Shown in pieces: positions 27,056-36,299 of a DNA stretch of 64,000 nt. Within the stretch, counting starts at the first letter, position 1. Every line of letters starts with the position of its first letter. The position numbers were made by a program, and so were the translations under genes. The notes under the pieces were generated by a model. That model had not been told where the DNA came from, did no database searches, and was given only the letters and a program-made list of their open reading frames with translations. Origin of the DNA: Sinorhizobium mexicanum (lineage in GTDB: Bacteria > Pseudomonadota > Alphaproteobacteria > Rhizobiales > Rhizobiaceae); the NCBI RefSeq assembly GCF_013488225.1, contig NZ_CP041238.1, positions 3,817,501-3,881,500 of the forward strand, written 5' to 3'.

Positions 27056-28664
27056 TTGGCTGCATCACCTTCTCATCATCCCGATCCTGCTGCCGCTCGC
27101 CGTCGGCGCGGCGCTGATCCCGATCGACGAGCGCAACCGGATGCTGAAGGGTCTCTTCGGCTTCGGCTCAACGCTCATCGTCTTCGTTGTCGCCACGATT
27201 CTCATGCGCATTGCCGCGAGCGCCGGCAACCTGCCGGAGACCGGCATCTATCAGCTTGGCAACTGGCCGGCTCCCTTCGGCATCGTTCTCGTGCTCGACC
27301 GTTTGTCCGCGCTGATGCTCTGCCTGACGGCAGGTCTGGCGCTTGCCGCCCAGGTCTATTCCATGGCGCGCTGGCACACGGCTGGCCACCATTTCCATTC
27401 GCTGTTCCAGCTTCTCGTCGCCGGTCTCAACGGCGCCTTTCTGACGGGCGACATCTTCAATCTCTTCGTTTTCTTCGAAATGATGCTGGCCGCATCTTAT
27501 GGCCTGCTGCTGCACGGCTCCGGCCCCGTGCGCGTCAAGGCTGGTTTGCACTATATCGCGATCAATCTTGCCGCCTCGTCGCTGTTCCTCATCGGCGTCA
27601 GCCTGATCTATGGCGTCACCGGCACGCTCAACATGGCCGACCTTGCCACGAAGCTCGCAACGCTTACGCCTGAGAACCGGCAACTCGTCGAAACCGGCGC
27701 CGCGATCCTCGGCATCGCCTTTCTCGTCAAGGCCGGCATGTGGCCGCTGAGCTTCTGGCTGCCGCCGGCCTACGCGGCCGCGACGCCGCCGGTCGCTGCG
27801 GTCTTTGCCATTCTGACCAAGGTCGGCATCTACGTGATCGTCCGCCTGCACTTCCTCATCTTCGGTGCGGCCGCCGGGCCTTCGGCGGGTTTCGGCCAGG
27901 AGTGGCTCGTTGCCGGCGGCATGCTGACGATCGCGTTCGGCGCGATCGGCGTGCTCGCCTCGCAGGCGATGGGCAGGCTTGCCGGCTATTCGGTTCTCGT
28001 CTCCTCCGGAACGCTGCTTGCGGCGATCGGCCTCGGCCATGCAGGGATGCTCGCCGGCGCCCTCTTCTACCTCGTCAGCTCGACACTCACGATCTCCGCC
28101 TTCTTCCTGCTCATCGAACTCGTCGACCGCGGCCGCGATGCCGGCGCCGACGTTCTGGCGGTGACGATGGAAGCCTATGGCGACTTCGATGAGGATGAAG
28201 AAGAGGAAGAGGTCGGCGCCGCGATACCGGGGACCATGGCCGTTCTCGGCCTCTGCTTCTGCCTCTGTGCCGTGCTCCTTTCGGGCCTGCCGCCCTTGTC
28301 CGGATTCATCGCCAAATTCGCGATCCTGCGCGGCCTCTTCGACGTGCCGGGCAGCGATCTTACAACCGCGATGTCCGCCGCCGATTGGACCTACGTCGTG
28401 CTTCTCATCGTGTCGGGGCTCGCCGCCATGATCGCGATGAACCGCATCGGCATCCGCACCTTCTGGGCCTCGATCGAGGGCACGGTACCGCGGGTCTTCG
28501 TCATCGAGATCACGCCCGTTCTCGTTCTGCTTGCCGCCTGCGTCTTCCTGAGCCTTCAGGCCGGGCCCGCCATGCGCTACATGCAGGCAACCGCTGACGA
28601 CCTGCTCAATCCGTTGCTCCAGAGCGAGCGTGTTCTTTCCGCGCCAAGGGCGGGGGGGCAATAA
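27048..28664 (+). CDS. phaD: Cation/proton antiporter subunit D
   Basis: A 538-aa NuoM/N-like proton-channel subunit with many membrane helices. Landmarks are FNLFVFFEMMLAASYGLLLHG, with the conserved membrane Glu, LVKAGMWPLSFWLPPAYAAATPP with the channel Lys, and the loop between late helices with an acidic run (DFDEDEEEEE near residues 380-390). The ATG at 27048 overlaps the phaC stop by eight bases; the reading frame extends further upstream but only within phaC. Length is typical. Confidence 0.94.
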   Translation: MIDWLHHLLIIPILLPLAVGAALIPIDERNRMLKGLFGFGSTLIVFVVATILMRIAASAGNLPETGIYQLGNWPAPFGIVLVLDRLSALMLCLTAGLALAAQVYSMARWHTAGHHFHSLFQLLVAGLNGAFLTGDIFNLFVFFEMMLAASYGLLLHGSGPVRVKAGLHYIAINLAASSLFLIGVSLIYGVTGTLNMADLATKLATLTPENRQLVETGAAILGIAFLVKAGMWPLSFWLPPAYAAATPPVAAVFAILTKVGIYVIVRLHFLIFGAAAGPSAGFGQEWLVAGGMLTIAFGAIGVLASQAMGRLAGYSVLVSSGTLLAAIGLGHAGMLAGALFYLVSSTLTISAFFLLIELVDRGRDAGADVLAVTMEAYGDFDEDEEEEEVGAAIPGTMAVLGLCFCLCAVLLSGLPPLSGFIAKFAILRGLFDVPGSDLTTAMSAADWTYVVLLIVSGLAAMIAMNRIGIRTFWASIEGTVPRVFVIEITPVLVLLAACVFLSLQAGPAMRYMQATADDLLNPLLQSERVLSAPRAGGQ

Positions 28665-28666
28665 CA

Positions 28667-29152
28667 ATGCGCACCTGGTTTCCCTATCCGCTGCTGTCGA
28701 CCGTGCTGCTGGTCATGTGGTTGCTTCTGAACCAGTCGCTGGCGCCTGGCTCGATCCTCATCGGCCTCGTTCTCGGTATGGTGCTCGGCTGGGTGACGCT
28801 CAAGCTGCACCCCACAAGATCGCATCTACACCGCATCGGGCGTGCGGCTGGCTTCGCTCTTGAGGTCATCGCCGACATCGTCCGCTCAAACATCGCCGTT
28901 GCTTCGATCATCCTGCGCGCACGCCGCTACCCCGCGAATGCGGGCTTTCTGACCGTCGACCTCGATCTCGAAGATGAGAACGCCCTCGCGCTGCTGGCCT
29001 GCATCATGACGGCGACCCCCGGGACGGCATGGCTCGAATACGATCGCCACCAGAAGACCTTGCTTTTCCATGTGCTGGACCTGCAGAACGAGGAGATCTG
29101 GCGCGGGACGGTCAAGCGTTACGAAGCGGCGTTGAAGGAGATCTTCCAATGA
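28667..29152 (+). CDS. phaE: Cation/proton antiporter subunit E
   Basis: A 161-aa MrpE subunit: two N-terminal hydrophobic helices (LLSTVLLVMWLLLNQSL; ILIGLVLGMVLGWVTLKL), an amphipathic region, and a cytoplasmic part with the family block LACIMTATPGTAWLEYD. It starts two bases after the phaD stop and its own stop overlaps the phaF start. Confidence 0.92.
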   Translation: MRTWFPYPLLSTVLLVMWLLLNQSLAPGSILIGLVLGMVLGWVTLKLHPTRSHLHRIGRAAGFALEVIADIVRSNIAVASIILRARRYPANAGFLTVDLDLEDENALALLACIMTATPGTAWLEYDRHQKTLLFHVLDLQNEEIWRGTVKRYEAALKEIFQ

Positions 29153-29430
29153 CTGAGCTTGCGATCACCTGGTCAGTGCTCCTCTCCCAGGTCATGCTCG
29201 GCGTGGCGATGGGCTGCGCACTTTATCGCATCGCCAGGGGGCCACGCGCGCAGGACAGGATCCTCGCGCTCGATACGCTCTACATCAACGCGATGCTGAT
29301 GCTGCTCTCCTTCGGCATTCGCAGTGCGAACACGATCTATTTCGAGACCGCATTGATCATAGCGCTGATCGGCTTCGTCTCTTCGATCGCCTTCGCCAAA
29401 TTCCTGATGCGCGGCGAGGTGATCGAATGA
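29149..29430 (+). CDS. phaF: Cation/proton antiporter subunit F
   Basis: A 93-aa MrpF subunit with three membrane helices and the family segment YRIARGPRAQDRILALDTLYIN between the first two. The ATG overlaps the end of phaE by four bases; a longer upstream frame lies wholly inside phaE and is not used. Its stop overlaps phaG. Confidence 0.92.
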   Translation: MTELAITWSVLLSQVMLGVAMGCALYRIARGPRAQDRILALDTLYINAMLMLLSFGIRSANTIYFETALIIALIGFVSSIAFAKFLMRGEVIE

Positions 29431-29798
29431 GCCACCTGACGGACCTGCCGACCTGGGCCGCCTTCACCGTCTGCGGTTTGCTGCTTTTCGGGGCGACGAT
29501 GACGCTGATCGGTTCGCTCGGTCTGCTGCGCCTTTCCGACTTCTACGAACGCCTGCACGCCCCGACAATAGCGACCAGCGGCGGCACGATCCTGATCTGC
29601 CTGGCGTCGATGCTCTGCTTCGCCGTGCTGCAAAGCCGCTGGATCTTCCACGAGTTGCTGATCATCTTCTTCATCATGGTGACGACGCCGGTGACACTGG
29701 CGCTGCTTGGCCAGGCGGCGCTCTATCGCGACCGCTTTGAAGAACGAAACGGCGTGCCGCGCAAGCACAAGCCGGAAAGCGAGAAAAGCGCCGACTGA
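29427..29798 (+). CDS. phaG: Cation/proton antiporter subunit G
   Basis: A 123-aa MrpG subunit, last gene of the operon. The family sequence GSLGLLRLSDFYERLHAPTI is clear near residues 31-50, between membrane helices one and two; a third helix and a charged tail follow. The ATG overlaps the phaF stop (ATGA). Together phaACDEFG encodes the whole antiporter, with B fused to A, for pH and K+/Na+ homeostasis. Confidence 0.92.
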   Translation: MSHLTDLPTWAAFTVCGLLLFGATMTLIGSLGLLRLSDFYERLHAPTIATSGGTILICLASMLCFAVLQSRWIFHELLIIFFIMVTTPVTLALLGQAALYRDRFEERNGVPRKHKPESEKSAD

Positions 29799-29814
29799 TT
29801 GAACCTAACAAGTT

Positions 29815-29864
29815 GGAGCGGGACGCGCGCGGAAAGCCGCACGCACTTTTCCTCATCCCGCTCT
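29815..29864. repeat. Dispersed palindromic repeat, copy 3 (RIME-like)
   Basis: A 50-bp palindrome between the convergent ends of phaG and cobM. Read in reverse it starts AGAGCGGGATGAGGAAAAG, like copies 4 and 5, and is followed by a short CTAACAAGTTG-like flank also seen in those copies. It could serve as a two-way terminator. Confidence 0.75.
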
Positions 29865-30621
29865 ATTCGCGGCCGCGAAAGCGGCGCTGATAGGCGGGGT
29901 CGTAGAGCGAACTCTCGCGGAAGTCCGCAGCTTCGAGGCCGGGGCCAACGAAGATCAGCGCCGTGCGTTCGATCGGCTCGAGCGCGACCCTGGCGGCGAT
30001 ATCGCCGAGCGTGCCGCGCAGGACCCGCTCGTCCGGCCAGGACGCCTTGACGACGATCGCAACTGGGCAATCGGCGCCGTAGAGCGGCGTCAACTCCTCG
30101 ACGACCCGGTCGAGCGCATGGATCGCCAGGTGGATCGCCAGCGTCGAGCCCGTGGCGCCGAAAGCGGCAAGCGTCTCGCTATTCGGCATCGGCGAGGCGC
30201 GGCCGGAAACACGAGTCAGCACCAGGCTTTGCGCCACGGCCGGAATTGTGAGCTCCCGGCCGAGCGTTGCGGCGGCCGCCGCGAAAGCCGGCACACCGGG
30301 CGTCATGGTGTAGGCAATGCCGTGCCTCTCGAGCCGGCGGATCTGTTCGGCGACCGCGCTCCAGACGGAAAGATCGCCCGAATGCAGTCGAGCCACGTCC
30401 TCGCCGGCCTCTGCGGCGCGGACATATTCCGCTTCGATCTCATCGAGCGACATCGGCGCGGTATCGACGATGCGAGCGCCGGGTGGGCAATACTGCAGAA
30501 GCTCGGGCGACACGATCGAGCCGGCATAGAGGCAGACCGGGCAGCGGCCAATCAGGTCCCTGCCCCTGACTGTAATCAGATCTGCCGCACCCGGACCCGC
30601 GCCGATGAAATGAACCGTCAT
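29863..30621 (-). CDS. cobM: Precorrin-4 C11-methyltransferase
   Basis: SAM-dependent methyltransferase that adds the C11 methyl group in the aerobic cobalamin pathway. The 252-aa protein opens with the family SAM loop [22 protein letters not shown], then [25 protein letters not shown] and [18 protein letters not shown], all diagnostic of CobM/CbiF. It is the last gene on the minus strand of the cob cluster, 60 bp after cobL, and converges with phaG. Confidence 0.95.
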   Translation of the reverse strand: MTVHFIGAGPGAADLITVRGRDLIGRCPVCLYAGSIVSPELLQYCPPGARIVDTAPMSLDEIEAEYVRAAEAGEDVARLHSGDLSVWSAVAEQIRRLERHGIAYTMTPGVPAFAAAAATLGRELTIPAVAQSLVLTRVSGRASPMPNSETLAAFGATGSTLAIHLAIHALDRVVEELTPLYGADCPVAIVVKASWPDERVLRGTLGDIAARVALEPIERTALIFVGPGLEAADFRESSLYDPAYQRRFRGRE

Positions 30622-30681
30622 ATCCTATCCTTTTAAATTCGCTCGCCCTGAGAGCGGCGCAAGACCGCGCGCTGTGGTCGC

Positions 30682-31926
30682 TTATTCCGCCTTGACCCAG
30701 GACCATTGGGTGACCGGCATCGCCGGTCGCCAGCCGGTCATCGTTCCGACCGGTGAGGCCCGAGCGATATCGATCCGGATCAGCGAGCCGCCAAGCCGGG
30801 CATGCTGCGCGATGAGAACGGCCTCCATTTCCGTCGTCACCGCATTCGCCACCAGTCGTCCGCCAGGGCGAAGCGCAGCGATCGCGCTGTCCATCACACC
30901 GGGCTCGCTGCCGCCACCGCCGATGAAGATCACGTCGGGCGACGCAAGGCCACGAAGCGCCTCCGGCGCTCCGCCTTCGATCACCGCCAGCCCGGGCACA
31001 CCGAAGCGCGCCGCATTGCGCCCGATACGCGCGGCACGCTCGGGCGAGGCCTCGATGGCGATAGCGCGCATCGCCGGGTCCGCCAGCATCCATTCGATGG
31101 CGATGGAGCCGGAACCGGCGCCGATATCCCACAACAACTCGCCCTTGCGCGGAGCCAGCGCCGACAGCGTCAAGGCACGGACCTCACGCTTGGTGATCTG
31201 GCCGTCATGCTCGAACAGGGCATCGTCGAGACCGGCGGCGAGCGGCAACACCCGCGCGGTCGCGTCGGCAACGACTTCAATCGCGCAGACGTTCAAGGAA
31301 TGCAGGTCTTCGAGGGCGAAGCTCGATGCGATCTGCCGCGAGATACGTTCGCGTTCGCCACCCAGCGCTTCCAAAACGCTAAGTCGGGATTGACCGAATC
31401 CGCTATCGCAAAGCAGCGCGGAGAGCGCCTTCGGACCACATGCATCCGAAGTCAGCGCCAAAATACGGGCGCCTGGCTGCAGATGCGGCCGGATGAGATC
31501 GAGCGGGCGCCCGTGCAGCGAAACCGTCGCCACGTCCTGCAATGCCCAGCCGAGCCGTGACGCCGCTAGGCTGAAGGACGATGGTGCAGGAAGGGTGCGC
31601 ATTTCGATGGCATCGATCCGGCGGGCAAGCGTGGCGCCGACGCCGAAGAGGAAGGGATCGCCGGAAGCGAGCACGACGACGGGGCTGCCCCGCCTTGCAA
31701 CGATCGCCTCGACCGATTTTTCAAAGGGGTTCTGCCAGGCTTGGCACTCGCCCGTTATCAGGGAGGCCGCAAGCTCGATATGCCGGGCTCCGCCGAAGAC
31801 GACCGGCGCAGTCGCAATCAGCCGCTTGGCCTCGTCGCCGAGACCCGCTACACCATCCTCACCGATACCGATGATCACCAACCAGGGGGCGACGATGGCC
31901 GAAGCGCTGTTCGACATGTCAGCCAT
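30682..31926 (-). CDS. cobL: Precorrin-6B C5,15-methyltransferase (decarboxylating)
   Basis: A bifunctional 414-aa enzyme that methylates C5 and C15 and removes the C12 acetate carboxyl. The N-terminal CbiE-like domain (VIIGIGEDGVAGLGDEAKRLI; LASGDPFLFGVGATLARRI) and C-terminal CbiT-like domain (LLWDIGAGSGSIAIEWMLADP near 250-270; VIFIGGGGSEPGVMD) are both present. ATG 31926 is chosen because GAGG lies seven bases before it; a longer frame reaches 31959. Its first codons overlap the cobK start region on the other strand. Confidence 0.94.
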   Translation of the reverse strand: MADMSNSASAIVAPWLVIIGIGEDGVAGLGDEAKRLIATAPVVFGGARHIELAASLITGECQAWQNPFEKSVEAIVARRGSPVVVLASGDPFLFGVGATLARRIDAIEMRTLPAPSSFSLAASRLGWALQDVATVSLHGRPLDLIRPHLQPGARILALTSDACGPKALSALLCDSGFGQSRLSVLEALGGERERISRQIASSFALEDLHSLNVCAIEVVADATARVLPLAAGLDDALFEHDGQITKREVRALTLSALAPRKGELLWDIGAGSGSIAIEWMLADPAMRAIAIEASPERAARIGRNAARFGVPGLAVIEGGAPEALRGLASPDVIFIGGGGSEPGVMDSAIAALRPGGRLVANAVTTEMEAVLIAQHARLGGSLIRIDIARASPVGTMTGWRPAMPVTQWSWVKAE

Positions 31927-32695
31927 GGACAGACCTCGCATTCTGATCCTCGGCGGCACGACCGAGGCGCGGCAACTGGCCGAGCGTCTTGCGGCCGATC
32001 CTCGCTACGATGCGGCCATCTCGCTCGCAGGCCGCACCGCCGACCCGCGCCCGCAACCACTGGCGACCCGCGTCGGCGGTTTCGGCGGCGCAGACGGGCT
32101 TGCCGCCTTCCTCAAGGCGGAGAATGTCGCGCTGCTGATCGATGCGACGCACCCCTTCGCCGCCCGCATATCTCACAATGCCGCCGCGGCGGCGGCGACG
32201 ACCGGAACGCCCATTTTTGCGCTCCGCCGCCCCGCCTGGGAGCTTGAACGCGGAGACCGCTGGACGCGCGTCGAGAGCGTGGCCGAGGCCGTGTCCGCAC
32301 TCGGTGGGGCGCCGCGCCGCGTTTTCCTGGCGATCGGCCGGCAGGACGCGTTCCACTTCGAGAAGGCCCCGGAACATCGGTACGTCGTTCGCAGCGTAGA
32401 CCCCGTGACGCCGCCGCTCGCCCTGCCCGACGTCACCGCAATTCTTGCCTGTGGTCCTTTCGCGGAAGCGGACGAGATCGACCTCCTCGAGGAGCATGGC
32501 ATCGACGTCGTCGTCGCCAAGAACAGCGGCGGCACCGCGACCTATGGCAAGATCGCCGCCGCACGCAAGCTCGGGATCGAAGTGATCATGGTCGAGCGCC
32601 ACAAGCCCGCCGACGTGCCGTCGGTCGGCGATTGCGATGAGGCGCTCGAACGCATCCATCAGAGGCTTTCCCCGGTAAAGGACCGCGGCGTATAG
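31895..32695 (+). CDS. cobK: Precorrin-6A reductase
   Basis: Reduces precorrin-6A to precorrin-6B with NADPH. The CobK/CbiJ signatures are ILILGGTTEARQLAERLA, LLIDATHPFAARISHNAAAAA, FLAIGRQDAFHFE and VVAKNSGGTATYGKIAAARKLGIEVIMVER, in order. ATG 31895 has AGGGGG before it; ATG 31925, which gives 256 aa, fits the usual family length better. It is the only cob gene on the plus strand here: its 5' end overlaps cobL head-to-head and its 3' end overlaps cobJ tail-to-tail by 37 bp. Confidence 0.93.
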   Translation: MAEALFDMSAMDRPRILILGGTTEARQLAERLAADPRYDAAISLAGRTADPRPQPLATRVGGFGGADGLAAFLKAENVALLIDATHPFAARISHNAAAAAATTGTPIFALRRPAWELERGDRWTRVESVAEAVSALGGAPRRVFLAIGRQDAFHFEKAPEHRYVVRSVDPVTPPLALPDVTAILACGPFAEADEIDLLEEHGIDVVVAKNSGGTATYGKIAAARKLGIEVIMVERHKPADVPSVGDCDEALERIHQRLSPVKDRGV

Positions 32696-33423
32696 ACGAG
32701 ATCGGGCTTGCCGTCGCGCGGCACGATGCGAGTTTCCGGAGAGCCGATGATCACGCAGGTCGCCATGTCGGCGCGGTTGGCATCGGCCTCGCCGAGCGGC
32801 ATCACTGTGATGCGCTCATCGGGGCGGCCGGCCGCGCGGCCGAAGATCACCGGGACGTGAGGAGGCAGAACCTGCCGCAGGATGGCGAAAGCCTCTCCGA
32901 GCTGCCACGGCCTTGTCTTGCTGATCGGGTTGTAGAGCGCGATCACCAGCCCAGCCTCGGCGGCAAGCCGCAGCCTTTTCGTGATCACCTCCCAGGGTTT
33001 CAGGTTGTCGGACAGCGACATGGCGCAGAAGTCATGCCCGAGCGGCGCGCCGATCCGGGCGGCGACGGCCAGCATGGCGGTCACGCCCGGCGTGATCACC
33101 AGATCGACCTTGCGCCATTCCGCGGGGCCATTGTCGATCGCCTCGCAGACGGCGGCCGCCATGGCGAAGATGCCAGGATCGCCGCCCGAAACAACGCAGA
33201 CATCGGCGCCCGCCGCCGCGCGCACGAGCGCCGCCTGGGCCCGGTCCAGTTCCTCGCGATTGTCGGAGGCGATGCGGTGCTGGTCGGCCCTGAGATCGAG
33301 ACGGTCGAGATAGGGGCCATAGCCGAAGAACTCGGTCGCGGCGGAAATCGCCTCGCGTGTCTCGGGCGTCATCTGCGCCGGATTGCCGGGACCCGTGCCG
33401 ACGATGAAAAGCTTGCCGGTCAT
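32659..33423 (-). CDS. cobJ: Precorrin-3B C17-methyltransferase
   Basis: A 254-aa SAM methyltransferase that makes precorrin-4, with C17 methylation and ring contraction. It starts KLFIVGTGPGNPAQMTPE and carries FGYGPYLDRLDL, VVSGGDPGIFAMAAAVCEAI, TPGVTAMLAVAARIGAPLGHDFCAMSLSD and VIFGRAAGRPDE, all typical of CobJ. ATG 33423 overlaps the cobI stop (ATGA), which favours it over the longer frame to 33453. The 3' end overlaps cobK on the opposite strand. Confidence 0.95.
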   Translation of the reverse strand: MTGKLFIVGTGPGNPAQMTPETREAISAATEFFGYGPYLDRLDLRADQHRIASDNREELDRAQAALVRAAAGADVCVVSGGDPGIFAMAAAVCEAIDNGPAEWRKVDLVITPGVTAMLAVAARIGAPLGHDFCAMSLSDNLKPWEVITKRLRLAAEAGLVIALYNPISKTRPWQLGEAFAILRQVLPPHVPVIFGRAAGRPDERITVMPLGEADANRADMATCVIIGSPETRIVPRDGKPDLVYTPRSFTGESL

Positions 33424-34172
33424 CGCCTGTCCTCCCGGGGCCGGTCCGTCCATCCCGGGACGAGCACCAGTGAGAAATAGGGTGCCGCGTCGTCGGGCTT
33501 CTCGCCAAGCGGGATCATCGCGGAATCCTTCATCGTGCCGCGTTCGACATAAACGGCTGCGTCGAGCCTGCCGGCGGCGGCAAGCGCCCGGCGGATTTTC
33601 GGCAGGTTGCGGCCGACCTTCATGATCACTGCGGCCTCGGTATCGGCAAGCCGGCGCTGAAGCTCGCCCTCGCCCATCGTCCCGGGCAGAACCGAAAGGA
33701 CATCATCGCCCTGGACGAGCGGCAGTCCTGCCAGCGACCAGCAGCCGGACATGGCGGTGATGCCCGGAATGACTTCGACCGGGAAGCGGCCGGCGAGCCG
33801 CACATGCAGGTGCATGTAGGACCCATAGAAGAGCGGGTCGCCTTCGCTGAGCACGGCGACCGTGCGCCCGGCGATAAGATGCGCCGCAACAGCCTCGGCG
33901 GAGGCATTGTAGAAATCGGTGATCTGGCTCTTGTAGGCGCAGTCGTCCTTGTCGATCTCGGTCGTCACCGGATAGTAGAGCGGCAGCTCGACGAGGCCCG
34001 GCTTCAGCAAGCCCTCGACCACCGCACGACCATTGCCGTTGCGCCCCGCCTTGGCGAAATAAGCGACGACATCCGCCTCGCCGAGCGCCCGCACCGCCTT
34101 CACCGTCAGGAGCTCGGGATCACCCGGACCGGTGCCGACGCCGATCAATCTGCCCATCTCGACCGCGCTCAC
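33420..34172 (-). CDS. cobI: Precorrin-2 C20-methyltransferase
   Basis: A 250-aa SAM methyltransferase converting precorrin-2 to precorrin-3A. It opens GRLIGVGTGPGDPELLTVKAV and contains LSEGDPLFYGSYMHLHVRL and VIPGITAMSGCWSLAGLPLVQGDD. Two starts are possible: GTG 34172, whose GTGA overlaps the cobH stop, or ATG 34157, which gives 245 aa. The stop overlaps cobJ, so cobH-I-J are translationally coupled. Confidence 0.95.
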   Translation of the reverse strand: MSAVEMGRLIGVGTGPGDPELLTVKAVRALGEADVVAYFAKAGRNGNGRAVVEGLLKPGLVELPLYYPVTTEIDKDDCAYKSQITDFYNASAEAVAAHLIAGRTVAVLSEGDPLFYGSYMHLHVRLAGRFPVEVIPGITAMSGCWSLAGLPLVQGDDVLSVLPGTMGEGELQRRLADTEAAVIMKVGRNLPKIRRALAAAGRLDAAVYVERGTMKDSAMIPLGEKPDDAAPYFSLVLVPGWTDRPREDRR

Positions 34173-34801
34173 AGGCCCGGCCTCGCGAGTGAGTTGAGCG
34201 CCGCGGCCGTCATTGCGCTGCCGCCAAGACGGCCGCGCACGATCGCGAAGGGGACGCCATACGAGTTTTCGGCAAGCGCGTCCTTCGATTCCGCCGCGCC
34301 GACGAAGCCGACCGGCATGCCGAGGATCGCCGCCGGCTTCGGCGCGCCGTCACGCAGCATTTCGAGCAGGTAGAAAAGCGCTGTCGGCGCGTTGCCGATC
34401 GCAACGACGGAGCCGGCCATCCGTTCGCCCCAGAGTTTCAGCGCGGCCGCAGAGCGCGTATTGCCGATCTCGGCCGCGAGCGCGACCGTTCGCGGATCGC
34501 GAAGCGCGCAGATGACGTCGTTGCCCGCCGGCAGCCGCGCGCGCGTCACGCCATGCGCCACCATTTCCGCGTCGCAGAAGATCGGTGCGCCGTTCTTCAG
34601 CGCGGTGCGCGCTGCGGAGACGAAGTCCGGCGAGAAGACGAATTGGCGTGCGGCCTCGACCGAGCCGCAGGCATGCACCATGCGCACGGCGAGATCGGCT
34701 TCCTCCTCGGAAAAGCCGGAAAGATCGGCCTCCGCCCGGATGATCGCAAAGGAACGCTCATAGATGGCGTTGCCATCGCGAATATAGTCGTAGTCCGGCA
34801 T
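34169..34801 (-). CDS. cobH: Precorrin-8X methylmutase
   Basis: Moves the C11 methyl group to C12 to form hydrogenobyrinic acid. The 210-aa length is that of the classical CobH. Sequence features are IRAEADLSGFSEEEADLAVRMVHACGSVE (with the catalytic His in MVHACG near residue 48), FCDAEMVAHGVTRARLP and ILGMPVGFVGAAESKDAL. It starts two bases after the cobG stop. Confidence 0.95.
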   Translation of the reverse strand: MPDYDYIRDGNAIYERSFAIIRAEADLSGFSEEEADLAVRMVHACGSVEAARQFVFSPDFVSAARTALKNGAPIFCDAEMVAHGVTRARLPAGNDVICALRDPRTVALAAEIGNTRSAAALKLWGERMAGSVVAIGNAPTALFYLLEMLRDGAPKPAAILGMPVGFVGAAESKDALAENSYGVPFAIVRGRLGGSAMTAAALNSLARPGL

Positions 34802-34803
34802 TT

Positions 34804-36174
34804 CTATCCCTGTTCAAACGCGGCGGCGATGCGCGCGGCCCCGAGCCGTGTAAGACAGGACCGCGCCGATTCGCCAGCGTCTTTGTTTTCCTTGACCAGC
34901 GCACCGAGATGCGCGAACGCGGATTTTATTCCATTCGCATCCGTGTAGGCGCTCGGCGCGACGGAAGCAGTACCATTTACGACAAGCGCATATCCTGATG
35001 GCGCACCGACAAGCGTCAGCTCCGCAGATGATGGTCGCGCGCATCCCTTGGGACAGCCGGAGAGATGCACGGTCAACGAACCGTCGAGCAGTTCGGGCGC
35101 GGCATCGACCATGACCCGTGCCACGGCTTTGGTTTCCATCAGTGCGGATGCGCAGGCTCCCGTGCCGGCGCAGGTGGCGATATGGTTGCGCGGATCGTCC
35201 GGGGCGATGCGAAAGCCCAACGAGAACGCGAGGCCTTGCATTATCGCAGCGGTTTCATGATCGAGTCCGAGCACGAACAGCCCGTGTCCCGGCGCAAGCC
35301 GGATCTCAGCCGCACCCAGTTCCTCGGCCTTGTGCAGGAGAGCCGTCAGGCTGGCCGCATCGGCCTGGGCGTAGGCGAAGCCCACGCCAAGCACGGTGGC
35401 GCCGTCGGCAAGCGTGTGCAGCCCGGCAACCGGCACGGCCGGTTCCATCGCCAGGATCGACGTCGCCGGCGAATACGCTCCGCCGGCCAATTCGTTTTCC
35501 ACCACCGCCGCATCGAGATCACGGCCACGCGCGGCATCACCCATGGCGGCAAGCCTGCGGAGAACGGCAAGCAGGCCGGAAACGGCTTCGTGCCCATCGA
35601 GCAGTGCGACCGGCTGCGCCGTGCCCGCCGTGCCGCCTAGCGAAAGCAGCCAGGCCACGTCGTCATCCGTTTTCACCGCCTTCAAACGCAGGTCGGCAAC
35701 GATGTTGTCGAGATGAAAGCGGCCGCCGCCGTCGATGATGATCGAGAGCTTCGGCGCGAGCTTGAGAGGCGGATCGAGCGCGGCGATCGCTTCGCGCAGC
35801 GCCAGCGCCAGCGGACGGGGATCGGCGATCTCGTCCGTATCGATCCCCGCAAGTGGCGGCATTTCAATCGCGACGCCGTCGGCGACCACAATGCCTGCTT
35901 CGCCGATTGCGGATGCGAGGCCGTCGACGTTTGCTGCTGTCAGGCCCCGGACCTGCAGGTTGCCCCGCGCCGTCACTTCCAGGATGCCATTGCCGAACTG
36001 CTCCGCGGCGACCGCAAGCGCCCGCAGTTCCGCTGGTGTCAAGCGGCCGGTCGCGGGCCGCAGCCGGACCAGCAATCCGTCGCCGGTCTGCATCGGCTTC
36101 GCAAGCGACGGACAAGCGCCCCGCCGCATGGATGCGTCGGCCCCGTCTGATCTGGGCGTGGCACAGCTTGTCAT
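34804..36174 (-). CDS. cobG: Precorrin-3B synthase (oxygen-dependent)
   Basis: Iron-sulfur monooxygenase that makes precorrin-3B, the step that defines the aerobic route. The 456-aa product belongs to the sulfite/nitrite-reductase-like family; cysteine clusters ATCAGTGACASALMETK and LSGCPKGCARPSSAEL near the C-terminus are the expected Fe-S ligands. ATG 36174 gives the usual length; the frame continues upstream to 36264 without family similarity. No cobalamin riboswitch was recognised in front of it. Confidence 0.93.
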   Translation of the reverse strand: MTSCATPRSDGADASMRRGACPSLAKPMQTGDGLLVRLRPATGRLTPAELRALAVAAEQFGNGILEVTARGNLQVRGLTAANVDGLASAIGEAGIVVADGVAIEMPPLAGIDTDEIADPRPLALALREAIAALDPPLKLAPKLSIIIDGGGRFHLDNIVADLRLKAVKTDDDVAWLLSLGGTAGTAQPVALLDGHEAVSGLLAVLRRLAAMGDAARGRDLDAAVVENELAGGAYSPATSILAMEPAVPVAGLHTLADGATVLGVGFAYAQADAASLTALLHKAEELGAAEIRLAPGHGLFVLGLDHETAAIMQGLAFSLGFRIAPDDPRNHIATCAGTGACASALMETKAVARVMVDAAPELLDGSLTVHLSGCPKGCARPSSAELTLVGAPSGYALVVNGTASVAPSAYTDANGIKSAFAHLGALVKENKDAGESARSCLTRLGAARIAAAFEQG

Positions 36175-36299
36175 TGCTTTGGTCGATCCTCCCGGCACCA
36201 GGTAAGGGTCCCCGCCGCTCTCGATGGACGCTATATCACAGGTGCGCGCTTTGAGAGAGATCAAAGAGCAAGCGAGATCGCTGTCGCGCCCGCGGTGAT

